A stretch of 23,256 nt of DNA from Bacteroidota bacterium. GTDB taxonomy: Bacteria; Bacteroidota; Bacteroidia; NS11-12g; UBA955. This document shows, in pieces, positions 7,390-15,046 of this stretch. The DNA is taken from contig SXYY01000072.1 of assembly GCA_005788145.1 (NCBI GenBank), positions 1-23,256 of the forward strand, in the 5' to 3' direction. The position numbers and the translations under genes are program-made. Positions within the stretch are counted from its first letter, which is position 1. Each line of letters starts with the position of its first letter. The notes below the pieces were generated by a model. That model saw nothing but the letters and a program-made list of their open reading frames with translations, was not told the origin of the DNA and searched no databases.

Positions 7390-8061
7390 TTAATCATTGG
7401 GTTTGGCTTCCAAACCGGTTATCATCTGAAAGTTCTTTACTTTAGCCTCACGGAATACTTGTATAACATGTTTAAGCACATTATATTTTGTTTTTCCATC
7501 GGCTTTTACAGCAAACTGTATGTAGTTTTCTTTGTCGAAGGGAAGTCCACGCTTTTCAGCTTCGTCTTTTCGATCATTGAAATCGTCATGAGCGCGCAAT
7601 CGGGTGTTGTAAGCCCAATGGTACAGTTGACTCTTTTTGATGTTCACTGTATCATAGGGTACGCCAGATTGTTCAACCTTCATGCGTTCATTGACATCTA
7701 ATTCCAAATAGGCGGGGATGGATTCCATCTTCAGTCCTACTGGACCTGCGCCGGCAAATTTCTTTACGTCCTCACCGCTCATTTTCACCTTGAAGTCGCG
7801 CATCATGTCTTTCAACACCAACTCTTTTACAGCAGGGTTGGTTAGATCGATGAAAACCCTTCCTTTTTCATCCACGGTAACCAAGAACACTTGTTTTGGA
7901 ATTTGGTCATCGGTGGTTGATGTTGGGGGATCTACGAAAACGGGCTCAGGAGCACGGAAACTTGAGGTTAACATAAAGAACGTTACCAGAAGGAATGCCA
8001 AATCCACCATTGGCGTCATGTCCAATGAGGGCGTGGAACGGGGCATACTAACTTTAGGCAT
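7390..8061 (-). CDS. exbD: ExbD/TolR family protein (first paralogue)
   Basis: A 223-residue ExbD homologue. DMTPMVDLAFLLVTFFMLTS (about 14-33) is the membrane helix with the functional aspartate. The periplasmic domain (about 45-223) includes a long insert with a PVGLKMESIPAYLELDVNER segment and a C-terminal part with KYNVLKHVIQVFREAKVKNF, matching the ExbD tail. It acts with ExbB as the proton channel that drives TonB. Its start is 57 bases after exbB, the largest gap in this operon, and a possible stem-loop sits in that gap. Confidence 0.93.
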   Translation of the reverse strand: MPKVSMPRSTPSLDMTPMVDLAFLLVTFFMLTSSFRAPEPVFVDPPTSTTDDQIPKQVFLVTVDEKGRVFIDLTNPAVKELVLKDMMRDFKVKMSGEDVKKFAGAGPVGLKMESIPAYLELDVNERMKVEQSGVPYDTVNIKKSQLYHWAYNTRLRAHDDFNDRKDEAEKRGLPFDKENYIQFAVKADGKTKYNVLKHVIQVFREAKVKNFQMITGLEAKPND

Positions 8062-8081
8062 GTTCGTATTTTTTACGGGTC

Positions 8082-8122
8082 TTAATCCTGTTTAAACCAA
8101 AAAGGTAAACGTACGGGATTAA
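8082..8122 (-). promoter_or_regulatory. Possible stem-loop between exbB and exbD
   Basis: Outer arms TTAATCC (8082-8088) and GGATTAA (8116-8122), inner arms GTTTA (8090-8094) and TAAAC (8106-8110). The outer right arm includes the exbB stop codon. No T run follows, so it is not a typical terminator; it could protect or attenuate the message between the channel subunits. Confidence 0.35.
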
Positions 8123-8934
8123 CCGTGGTTGGCCTGGAAGTTTGAAACGATAGAGTAACCTGCTTCGTCCATGCTATGGGTCATGGTATCGATGCGGTTG
8201 GTGAAGTAGTTATAGCTGATAATCGCCAGAGTAGAACCGATGATACCGAAGGCTGTATTTACCAAAGCCTCAGAAATACCTGTTGCCAACGCAGCTGTGT
8301 CAGGCGCACCTGAGTTAGCCAACGCCGCGAACGCACGAATCATACCGAATACTGTACCAATCAAACCGATCAATGTACCAATAGAAGCACAGGTTGAAAC
8401 GATGACCAAGTTCTTTGACAACATAGGCAATTCCAAGCTCGTTGCTTCTTCCAATTCTTTTTCGATGGCTGCTTTCTTTTCGTCGCGATCCAAATCTGTT
8501 TTGGCTGCAACTACTTTGTAGCGTGTCAAACCTGAACGAACCACGTTCGCCAATGATCCACGTTGCATGTCGCAAGCGGCAATGGCACCGTCGATATCGT
8601 TATTGGACAACAATCCTTGCATATTACGCACAAATTCAGTGGCGTTTCCGCGGCCTGAAGCAGCAGACAAAGTGATGAAACGCTCGATGGCAATCAAAAT
8701 TACTGTGATGTTTACGGCGATCAACAAAGGAACGATGGCGATACCACCACGGTAGATGATACCCAACAATCCCAATGGATGTCCTTTAGCTACGTCACCG
8801 TCTTCAAAGTTTGCTGGATTTCCCAACAAAAAGATGTAAATTGAGTACCCTGCGGCAATGGCAAACAAAATGGCAAGGCCGGAGAAATAAGCCATCAATG
8901 GGCTGCTTCCTAATTTTGTGTTGTTATTAGTCAT
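8119..8934 (-). CDS. exbB: ExbB/TolQ/MotA family proton channel protein
   Basis: A 271-residue inner-membrane protein with four predicted helices: about 17-36, 65-88, 167-195 and 215-240. The MotA/TolQ/ExbB core is seen in the GTLIGLIGTVFGMIRAFAAL segment (helix 3), preceded by the acidic cytoplasmic region AAIEKELEEATSLELPML, and in GISEALVNTAFGIIGSTLAI (helix 4). Members of this family form the pentamer around an ExbD dimer. The extra N-terminal helix compared with TolQ is usual for Bacteroidota ExbB. It is the first gene of the operon with exbD, exbD and tonB, and a promoter match lies upstream. Confidence 0.95.
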   Translation of the reverse strand: MTNNNTKLGSSPLMAYFSGLAILFAIAAGYSIYIFLLGNPANFEDGDVAKGHPLGLLGIIYRGGIAIVPLLIAVNITVILIAIERFITLSAASGRGNATEFVRNMQGLLSNNDIDGAIAACDMQRGSLANVVRSGLTRYKVVAAKTDLDRDEKKAAIEKELEEATSLELPMLSKNLVIVSTCASIGTLIGLIGTVFGMIRAFAALANSGAPDTAALATGISEALVNTAFGIIGSTLAIISYNYFTNRIDTMTHSMDEAGYSIVSNFQANHG

Positions 8935-8964
8935 AATGATTGAATGTTTCTATTTTTAAAGATG

Positions 8965-8995
8965 CAATAATACGCTTGCACTCAGTTAAAAGCAA
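8965..8995 (-). promoter_or_regulatory. Promoter for the exbB-exbD-exbD-tonB operon
   Basis: Minus strand: TTG (8995-8993), 20 bases, TATTATTG (8972-8965), which matches TAnnTTTG except for one A. Transcription would start near 8959, giving a leader of about 25 bases before the exbB ATG. Confidence 0.55.
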
Positions 8996-9022
8996 GTAAA
9001 CAAAATGTTAAATCGGGGTGAA

Positions 9023-10192
9023 TTACTGAGAATTTAGCGATTCTACAAAACCGATCCCATTCAATATTGCCGCGTTGAGCGAGGGATTGGCGATGGCACC
9101 GGTGGCCAAGAAGGTGGTGTGGTTATTTTCCTGCACAACCGTGCCTTCAAAGTTATTTGGTTGGTAAGTGTAGCGGGTATCGGCGGGCAAGGCATGTTTC
9201 ACCGTGAAGGAATCGAGCCATTGGGCACCTGAGTTGGTTTGCAACAATTGGTCTACTTCGTGCAAGATTGCTTGTGCAGAGGGCATGGTGTTTTCCTGGG
9301 CTGCCACGCTGGGCTTCATTGACACGCAAAGCAAGTGCTTCCCCTTTGGAGCATACCCACTTTGAACGGCCGATGGCACTGCCAATAAATTGATATTCCC
9401 TCGCTGGGTGGCATTTAGGGCGATAAACTTCCCCAAACCCATATCAGCATCCACTGCGTAATAATGAACGGCGGTAGAGAAGAAATTCTTGTGGGTCGGG
9501 TCGTCGGCCATCAACGGTTTGAGTTGCTGAGATGAAAGGTGAATTTTGGATGGGTTGAGGTCTGCGGCGATCCGGTTCGGCAGGGTTTGAACGCCATTGG
9601 GCAAAAGGCAAGCCTTGCCATTTGCGAGCGCCCAGAAGACAAACTGGAACATGGATGCGGGTGTTTTCAGGGCTTCTTCTAGAAAAATTCCGGAGAAGAA
9701 AGGACGAAAAAACGCTTCAATGAACGGTTGGGAAAACCCTTGATTTTGCAAATACTGCAGGGTGGTACTGGTATCGGTGACAAAAAACTGTTCGGGCTGC
9801 TTTCGGATGAGTGCATTGCGCAGGCGAACCACTTGAAAAACATCGGTGAGTCGGATACTGGGGTGGCCGAGCGCAGCGAGGCCTCTCGGAAATTCCCGAA
9901 GGGGGTCGGCCAGCAATGTTTTTCCATGATTCGACAGCAACCAAGCGCCCGAGCCGAAGGCGAGGGCGTCTGACAGATATCCTTTTTGTTGAAAAATCTG
10001 TAATGCCGGGTAAGCAGATTGAATCACTTGAAATCCATGATCCATCGCAAAACCATCGCGAATTGTGGTCTGGAGCTTACCACCCCAATGCAAACCACCC
10101 TCGTGTAATTGGTAGTCTTGATGTTGTTGTTCGAGCAAGAATGCGGCGGACAGGCCCGACATTCCTCCCCCGACAATTTGAATACTAGGCAT
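9023..10192 (-). CDS. FAD-dependent oxidoreductase, protoporphyrinogen oxidase/phytoene desaturase-like
   Basis: A 389-residue flavoprotein of the amine-oxidase superfamily (PF01593). The N-terminus has the dinucleotide-binding motif IVGGGMSGLSAAFLLEQ (5-21), then an acidic end (HEGG) and GGKLQT, and DHGFQVIQSAYP (about 51-62), the flavin-contact pattern of desaturases and protoporphyrinogen oxidase-like proteins. The C-terminus closes the FAD site with FLATGAIANPSLNAAILNGI (about 363-382), typical of this superfamily. It is shorter than HemG/HemY-type enzymes (about 450) and its substrate is unknown. It follows the Spy-like gene by 22 bases and may be the last gene of the sigma-factor operon, although a functional tie is not obvious. 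Confidence 0.83.
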   Translation of the reverse strand: MPSIQIVGGGMSGLSAAFLLEQQHQDYQLHEGGLHWGGKLQTTIRDGFAMDHGFQVIQSAYPALQIFQQKGYLSDALAFGSGAWLLSNHGKTLLADPLREFPRGLAALGHPSIRLTDVFQVVRLRNALIRKQPEQFFVTDTSTTLQYLQNQGFSQPFIEAFFRPFFSGIFLEEALKTPASMFQFVFWALANGKACLLPNGVQTLPNRIAADLNPSKIHLSSQQLKPLMADDPTHKNFFSTAVHYYAVDADMGLGKFIALNATQRGNINLLAVPSAVQSGYAPKGKHLLCVSMKPSVAAQENTMPSAQAILHEVDQLLQTNSGAQWLDSFTVKHALPADTRYTYQPNNFEGTVVQENNHTTFLATGAIANPSLNAAILNGIGFVESLNSQ

Positions 10193-10214
10193 CTAGCCAA
10201 CAAACAAATGAAGG

Positions 10215-10781
10215 TTAATTTGGTGTGTTGGGCGCAGCATTTTCTCTGGGCGCGCGCGGACGTCTTGATCGGTCATCCCCTGGTCCACCCTCACCACCTT
10301 GTCCTTCACCCGCTCCTTTTTTCTTTTTGCGCATGGAACGTGCCTTGGTGATCAACTCTTTTTTTACTTCGCGCTCGATCTTCGGCAATTGAACAGCCCT
10401 TTGCATACCAATTACCGGCTTCAATTTCACCGTATAAGTCTCCATCAATTGCACCTCCAACTTACGCAGTGCGATGGCATCTTTAAAATACAATTCGGCT
10501 TCTGCATCGCTCAATTCAGAAGGTTTTTTGCCTTCCCATTTCATCCTAAATGCACGCTTTGCATCGCGCAACTTTAATTGGTATTCGTCGTAGATAGCAA
10601 AAAACTTGCGCTTTTCTGCATCTGTGAGGGAGAGTCGTTCAACAAACAAGGTTTCACGAAACTTGCGCAGTTCCTCCACTTTGGCTGCGCGGAGACTATC
10701 TCTCCTGACTTCATTTTGTGCTTTCGCCGAAACGGCAAACAGCATCAAAAAGCAAATTGAAACTATTTTTATCAATTTCAT
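10215..10781 (-). CDS. Spy/CpxP-like periplasmic protein
   Basis: A 188-residue exported protein. The signal peptide is MKLIKIVSICFLMLFAVSAKAQ. The mature part is helical and strongly charged, with LTDAE (52-56) and LSDAE (90-94), two motifs spaced and placed like the LTxxQ repeats of Spy/CpxP, periplasmic chaperone-sensors. In Bacteroidota, proteins of this kind next to ECF sigma genes are often named sensor of ECF-type sigma factor (established annotation habit, not proof). The last about 40 residues are a basic, Gly/Pro/Arg-rich, disordered tail (MRKKKKGAGEGQGG and onward). Its ATG overlaps the stop of the membrane protein gene upstream (ATGA), so the two are coupled. Confidence 0.75.
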   Translation of the reverse strand: MKLIKIVSICFLMLFAVSAKAQNEVRRDSLRAAKVEELRKFRETLFVERLSLTDAEKRKFFAIYDEYQLKLRDAKRAFRMKWEGKKPSELSDAEAELYFKDAIALRKLEVQLMETYTVKLKPVIGMQRAVQLPKIEREVKKELITKARSMRKKKKGAGEGQGGEGGPGDDRSRRPRAPRENAAPNTPN

Positions 10782-12037
10782 AGTGATTCAAAATCTAATT
10801 CTTCAAACAGTTCATCTTCCATGTCAAAGGTAGCCAGCCCATTGTCTTCCAAGTCCTGTAGTGCAAGCTTGGTTCTTTCTGGCATATCCGCAGCATCGAT
10901 GATGGTATAAACATTGGGTTCTTTGTACTTGGGCATTTCCTCCATGATCAAGGGTTCTACGATTTGACGTCCATCGGGAATGGTATCCGTTTGCACTTGT
11001 TCATCCAATGGGGCTTCAGGAATGGTTGCTTCCTCTTCTTGCAATGCAACCTGTTCGGTATCTGATTTGGGTGGTTGAATGGCTGTCCAAATGAAGTAGG
11101 CTGCAACAATGGCCGCGAGTGCCGCAGCAACGCCCAACCAACCGGGAGTGGCTGATTCATTTTGCCTTCCTGCGATCGGCGCAAACGCTGTGGCAGGGGC
11201 TTCCAATGAAATGGGCTTTTCTTCCATTTCTCGGGGCGACGAAACTTCCTCCACACGAGGTGTTGCCAATGGAACCGCCGCTTCTATTTTGGCATCAACA
11301 GTTTGCTCTGATGGCGTTTGAGCAGGCTGATTTTTGCCCGTGAGATAGGATTCTAACTCATCCAATCCAACCGATTCCGGCACTTCATGAACGATGACTT
11401 TAGGCTCGGTAGCAACCGGAATTTCTACAGTTTCTAAAGGATTATTAATGCTTGTTTCGATTAATGCTGCATCGCCCCATGGGGATTCTACAACAAGCTC
11501 TGTTGTTTCATTTGCGGCAGGAGACAGTTCATCTTCGATCACGGGGACCTCCATGGCGATAGGTATTTCACCTGTCACTTCTATTGCTTCAAGCACGGAC
11601 TTCTCCCCCTCTGTTGAGGCGTTTGCATCGGCAAACGAGACAATCTTGATTTGGCTATCCAAATTATCTGCATCGGAACTAACTTCCTCGGGGATGGCAC
11701 CAAAATTCACCCACTCTGGGTTTTCATTGGTTGTAAACGTCAACGGTGGGATCACAACATTGCCTAGGGCATCCACTTCTTTGTTGATTCCCTCGCTCTT
11801 GGCGGTCATGGGATCTTGTTTTCGCGCTCGCTTTTGAACACCCGTGGTGTCGAGTGGAGCAGCTGAAGTGATTGTCTGAATCGCTGACTGAGCCGTGTCA
11901 ACTGCTGGGTCATCAGCCAGCTTTTCTTGGACGTCTGCTTGGATTCCCAAACGCTGCATCAAGCGCGACTCGGTCTCCTTGAAGTAGGAATCCGGCGCTT
12001 TGTATGCGGGGCCAATTTTTTCGTTTTCCAAATCCAT
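10778..12037 (-). CDS. Single-pass membrane protein, putative anti-sigma-like regulator
   Basis: A 419-residue protein I cannot place in a named family. The N-terminus has APDSYFKETESRLMQRL (14-30), a short motif like the PxxYFxxxxxxLxxRL opening of proteins encoded after ECF sigma genes in Bacteroidota. Residues 31-299 are low-complexity, acidic and rich in Ala/Val/Thr/Pro, presumably cytoplasmic and disordered. One transmembrane helix spans about 300-320 (WLGVAAALAAIVAAYFIW), followed by an acidic periplasmic tail of about 100 residues ending MEDELFEELDFESL. There is no zinc-binding HxxxCxxC anti-sigma motif. Its place between the sigma factor and the Spy-like protein suggests it relays an envelope signal (inference). 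Confidence 0.7.
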   Translation of the reverse strand: MDLENEKIGPAYKAPDSYFKETESRLMQRLGIQADVQEKLADDPAVDTAQSAIQTITSAAPLDTTGVQKRARKQDPMTAKSEGINKEVDALGNVVIPPLTFTTNENPEWVNFGAIPEEVSSDADNLDSQIKIVSFADANASTEGEKSVLEAIEVTGEIPIAMEVPVIEDELSPAANETTELVVESPWGDAALIETSINNPLETVEIPVATEPKVIVHEVPESVGLDELESYLTGKNQPAQTPSEQTVDAKIEAAVPLATPRVEEVSSPREMEEKPISLEAPATAFAPIAGRQNESATPGWLGVAAALAAIVAAYFIWTAIQPPKSDTEQVALQEEEATIPEAPLDEQVQTDTIPDGRQIVEPLIMEEMPKYKEPNVYTIIDAADMPERTKLALQDLEDNGLATFDMEDELFEELDFESL

Positions 12038-12080
12038 GTTGTTGAGACTTTTGTGTTAGACGTTTTGCTTGGACAAAGGT

Positions 12081-12674
12081 TTAATGGAGGACATTTAAAT
12101 ATATTTCCAATTTTTTCACGGCGTGATGGTAAGAAGCCTTCAAAGCCCCTTCACTGGTGGATGTGAGAAGCGCAATGTCTGCGTAAGACAAATCCTCGAA
12201 ATACCGCAGTGTAAAAACCAATTTTTGCTTGAACGGCAAAAAACACAGGGCCTTTTGCAGTTTCAACGCAATATCGTCCCCGGATAAGTACAAATCTTCA
12301 GAAATCAATTCCGCCATCTCCGGCTGTGCTTCATCAAAATCAATGGTGGGTTTACGCTTCCGAATCAGGTTGATCGATTCGTTGGTGGCGATGCGGTATA
12401 CCCATGTTCGGAGCAAACTCTCTCCTCTGAATTGTTGGGCATTTTGCCAAATCTTGATGAATGCATTCTGAACGGCATCATCGGCATCATCGTGGCTGAC
12501 CAAAAGGTTGCGACAGTGATAGTAAACCGATTTTTGATACCTTCTCACAACCTCTTCAAAAAGTGCAGACGACATACCATCGCGCAACATCTCAGCCGTT
12601 AGCTCATCTTCTGTGCAGTCCGACAATCGTAGGGCATTCGTTGGGATTGTATGTTGGGTGGACTCGTGACTCAT
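12081..12674 (-). CDS. ECF-type RNA polymerase sigma factor
   Basis: A 197-residue sigma-70 family protein with only regions 2 and 4. Region 2: FEEVVRRYQKSVYYHCRNLL, DADDAVQNAFIKIWQNAQQF, then the promoter-melting/recognition part TWVYRIATNESINLIRKRK. Region 4: LPFKQKLVFTLRYFEDLSYADIA and the helix-turn-helix TSTSEGALKASYHHAVKKLE. I chose ATG at 12674; an ORF start 60 bases earlier would add MCLSHRIVSISHF..., which is not sigma-like. It heads a minus-strand unit with the membrane protein (gap 43 bases) and the Spy-like gene, divergent from rplS. Its target promoters are not known. No clear TAnnTTTG box precedes it, so it may use its own promoter type. Confidence 0.92.
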   Translation of the reverse strand: MSHESTQHTIPTNALRLSDCTEDELTAEMLRDGMSSALFEEVVRRYQKSVYYHCRNLLVSHDDADDAVQNAFIKIWQNAQQFRGESLLRTWVYRIATNESINLIRKRKPTIDFDEAQPEMAELISEDLYLSGDDIALKLQKALCFLPFKQKLVFTLRYFEDLSYADIALLTSTSEGALKASYHHAVKKLEIYLNVLH

Positions 12675-12812
12675 TCTGTTATTGTGAGGAATATTAAAGT
12701 GCGAAATAGATACAATTCTATGACTAAGACACAATGGATTGACGAAAAGTTTAACACAAGTTATTCCACATTGCGAAAATTCACGTTTGAGAGGGATTTT
12801 TGCAGAAAATCA

Positions 12813-12842
12813 TTGTAACAAAAGAAAAAATACCTATTTTTG
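12813..12842 (+). promoter_or_regulatory. Promoter for rplS
   Basis: TTG (12813-12815), 19 bases, TATTTTTG (12835-12842): a full Bacteroidota promoter match. Transcription should start at about 12848, giving a leader of roughly 18 bases. It also supports the ATG at 12866 rather than an upstream start. Confidence 0.8.
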
Positions 12843-12865
12843 CAGCCCATTTAGGATTAAAACCC

Positions 12866-13216
12866 ATGAATTCAATCGTTAATAGCATCGCATCTGAGTA
12901 TTTGAGAACAGACTTACCCGCTTTCAAAGCTGGTGATCGTATCACTGTTCACTATAAAATTAAAGAAGGCGCCAAAGAGCGTATTCAATTATTCCAAGGT
13001 GATGTTATTCAACGTCGCAATGCTGGAATCGATGAGACTTTTACCGTTCGTAAAATTTCTAATGGTATTGGTGTTGAGCGTATTTTCCCAATGCACTCTC
13101 CTTTCATCGACAAAATCGAAGTAAACAGAAAAGGTCGTGTACGTCGCGCCCGTATTTTCTACCTTCGCACACAAATTGGTAAAGCAGCTCGTATCAAAGA
13201 GCTTCGCACAAGATAA
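12866..13216 (+). CDS. rplS: 50S ribosomal protein L19
   Basis: A 116-residue protein, usual length for L19, which lies at the interface of the two ribosomal subunits. Characteristic segments: PAFKAGDRITVHYKIKEG, RIQLFQGDVIQRRN, GIGVERIFPMHSPFIDKIEV and the basic end RVRRARIFYLRTQIGKAARI. The open frame extends upstream to 12800, but the extra 22 residues lie across the promoter and are not L19-like, so the ATG at 12866 is chosen. It stands alone, with its own promoter and terminator. Confidence 0.98.
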   Translation: MNSIVNSIASEYLRTDLPAFKAGDRITVHYKIKEGAKERIQLFQGDVIQRRNAGIDETFTVRKISNGIGVERIFPMHSPFIDKIEVNRKGRVRRARIFYLRTQIGKAARIKELRTR

Positions 13217-13235
13217 TTCATCCTCAAAAGGATTG

Positions 13236-13264
13236 AAAAGCCCAGCTCCGCTGGGCTTTTTTTT
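13236..13264 (+). terminator. Rho-independent terminator after rplS
   Basis: AAAAGCCCAGC-TCC-GCTGGGCTTTT followed by four more T: an 11-bp stem with a 3-base loop. The A run on the left gives a T run on the minus strand, so it can also serve the converging barrel-protein gene that ends at 13315. Confidence 0.92.
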
Positions 13265-13314
13265 GCCTCCTGCAATCTTCTTTAGCGCAACATCGCCCTA
13301 CCAAGCGGTCAATT

Positions 13315-13956
13315 TTATTTTCCCAAACGAAACAAAGCCGCCACTCCCACCCCGTTGTGGTAAACCCCCGTGGGATAAAATACATTTCGAAAATCTTGTG
13401 TTACCGCCGAATTCAAACTGTAATTCCAAGTGACGCGCATCAATACCCCGTCACTCACCGACTTCGTGGCACCCAGTTCCAACATCATCGCACCCTTTCG
13501 GAAATCTTCCGCGATTCCAGGATTCGTGCCCTCCGTCTCGTCCACGGACAACAACAAACCATAGCGAACACCCCCCAACAAATTCAGTGAACCCAACCGA
13601 GCGACATCCAACGTGTAAACCCCATTGACTTGAAGCTCTACCTGCCGACATCGAATATGGAATGCGTTTACAAATGTGATTGGGTCAAATGCCCTTCTAC
13701 TGCCGCGTTCACAGGCCGACATTTGAAATTCCAACGCACTAAAACCCGCCTTTTGCCATCTGTACCCCGTGATTATTCCCACATTGTATCCAAACTTGTT
13801 GTAACCCGAGGCTTGATCACCATCCAACTGTGACATCAATATACCCGCCATGGGATAACCGTAAAATTGTGGAACCTCACCCGCCGATTGTCCCTCCGCC
13901 TTCAACATCATTCCCCCTATCAAAAGCATGCATAATATTCGTGTAGTCTTTGGCAT
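13315..13956 (-). CDS. Probable outer-membrane beta-barrel protein
   Basis: A 213-residue exported protein. Signal peptide: MPKTTRILCMLLIGGMMLKAEG. The mature part has alternating polar/hydrophobic strands, such as FGYNVGIITGYRWQKAGFSALEF, VELQVNGVYTLDVARLGSLN and MMLELGATKSVSDGVLMRVT, that fit an 8- to 10-strand barrel of the PorT/OmpW-like outer membrane beta-barrel type found in this phylum. The last strand ends VGVAALFRLGK rather than in a terminal Phe, a little unusual. No specific family is recognised. It diverges from the flavin oxidoreductase gene, with a perfect palindrome in the 24-base gap, which suggests shared control. Confidence 0.68.
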   Translation of the reverse strand: MPKTTRILCMLLIGGMMLKAEGQSAGEVPQFYGYPMAGILMSQLDGDQASGYNKFGYNVGIITGYRWQKAGFSALEFQMSACERGSRRAFDPITFVNAFHIRCRQVELQVNGVYTLDVARLGSLNLLGGVRYGLLLSVDETEGTNPGIAEDFRKGAMMLELGATKSVSDGVLMRVTWNYSLNSAVTQDFRNVFYPTGVYHNGVGVAALFRLGK

Positions 13957-13963
13957 CGTTTTG

Positions 13964-13980
13964 TAACTTGCAGCAAGTTA
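13964..13980. promoter_or_regulatory. Perfect 17-bp palindrome in the divergent gap
   Basis: TAACTTGC-A-GCAAGTTA: two 8-base arms around one central A. It occupies most of the 24 bases between the barrel-protein ATG (13956) and the proposed oxidoreductase start (13981). It is well shaped as a binding site for a dimeric regulator. It is too tight (1-base loop) to be a good hairpin. Confidence 0.55.
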
Positions 13981-15042
13981 TTGCAAAATACAGTGATCAA
14001 CAACAGGGGACGAATATTGATAGTGGGCAGTGGATTGGCAGGCAGTTGCTTGGCCCTTGAATTGTTGGAGAGGGGAAAAGACATCTTGCTCATCGACAAC
14101 CAATTAAAAAACAGCAGCAGTCGGGTTGCCGCTGGCTTACTCAACCCCATCGTACCGAAAGGCGTACGCAAAACTTGGCAGTGCGACATACTTTTCCCTG
14201 CGCTATTCGGTTATTATAGGCATTGGGAGAGCGTGCTGCAGACCCATTTTATCGACAACTACCCTTTTTTAAACATCCATGCCAATGATGGTGAAGCGTT
14301 GGAATGGGAAAAGCGCATGAACGAACCCGAAATGAGCGCATGGCTGAGTCGCAGCGATGAACACAATCTCCCACCGCTCGCTGGGGAATCGGCAACTTGG
14401 GTCGAACATTGCGGTCGGTTGGATGTTTCTGTCTTTTTGCAATCCGTGCAGGACCATCTAACGAGCAGAAATCAATACGCGATTGACGGGTTCAACCATT
14501 CTCTGTGCAAGAAGACAGGTGGTTGGCAATACGGAGACGAAGTATTTGAAGCGGTCGTGTTTTGTGAGGGCATTGGCCTATTGGAAAACCCCTGGTTTAA
14601 ATACCTGTTTATGGATCCAACGGGCGGTGATATTTTGAAAGTTCACATACCCAATATTGGAGACAATCCCATGATCATCAAACAGAAGCAATGGATTGTT
14701 CCCACCACAGAAAGGGATATTTATTTGTTGGGGAGCAATTTTCACAAAAACAGTATGAGTACTGAACCCGAGGAAAAGGACGCCAAATTTTTGTTGGAGC
14801 GCGCTGCGCAAATCACCAAGCAGCCCGTTTCACTCATAGAGCATCGAAGAGCTGTAAGACCCACAGTGCAGCAACGAAGACCCTATTTGGGCGAACATCG
14901 CAGCGAGAAGGGATTGTTTGTTTTTAACGGTCTTGGCGCAAAAGGCAGCAGCTTGTGCTCTTGGCTGGCGCCGATGTTGGCTGATAACATTCTCTCAGGA
15001 GCGCTGTTGCATGCCGAGGTCGACATTCAGCGATTTGAATGA
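13981..15042 (+). CDS. FAD-dependent oxidoreductase, DAO (amino-acid oxidase) family
   Basis: A 353-residue flavoprotein. The FAD-binding motif is ILIVGSGLAGSCLALELLER (12-31) with the acidic LLID end (36-39), then SSRVAAGLLNPIVPKG (46-61), a typical DAO contact. C-terminal RRAVRPTVQQRRPYLGEH and FNGLGAKGSSLCSWLAP close the FAD site. This resembles glycine/D-amino-acid oxidase proteins; the substrate is unknown. No ATG exists between an in-frame stop upstream (TAA at 13933) and the FAD motif, so the start must be TTG at 13981 or GTG at 13993; I list TTG. It converges with the MerR gene, whose stop lies 4 bases away. Confidence 0.85.
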   Translation: MQNTVINNRGRILIVGSGLAGSCLALELLERGKDILLIDNQLKNSSSRVAAGLLNPIVPKGVRKTWQCDILFPALFGYYRHWESVLQTHFIDNYPFLNIHANDGEALEWEKRMNEPEMSAWLSRSDEHNLPPLAGESATWVEHCGRLDVSVFLQSVQDHLTSRNQYAIDGFNHSLCKKTGGWQYGDEVFEAVVFCEGIGLLENPWFKYLFMDPTGGDILKVHIPNIGDNPMIIKQKQWIVPTTERDIYLLGSNFHKNSMSTEPEEKDAKFLLERAAQITKQPVSLIEHRRAVRPTVQQRRPYLGEHRSEKGLFVFNGLGAKGSSLCSWLAPMLADNILSGALLHAEVDIQRFE

Positions 15043-15046
15043 TGAC

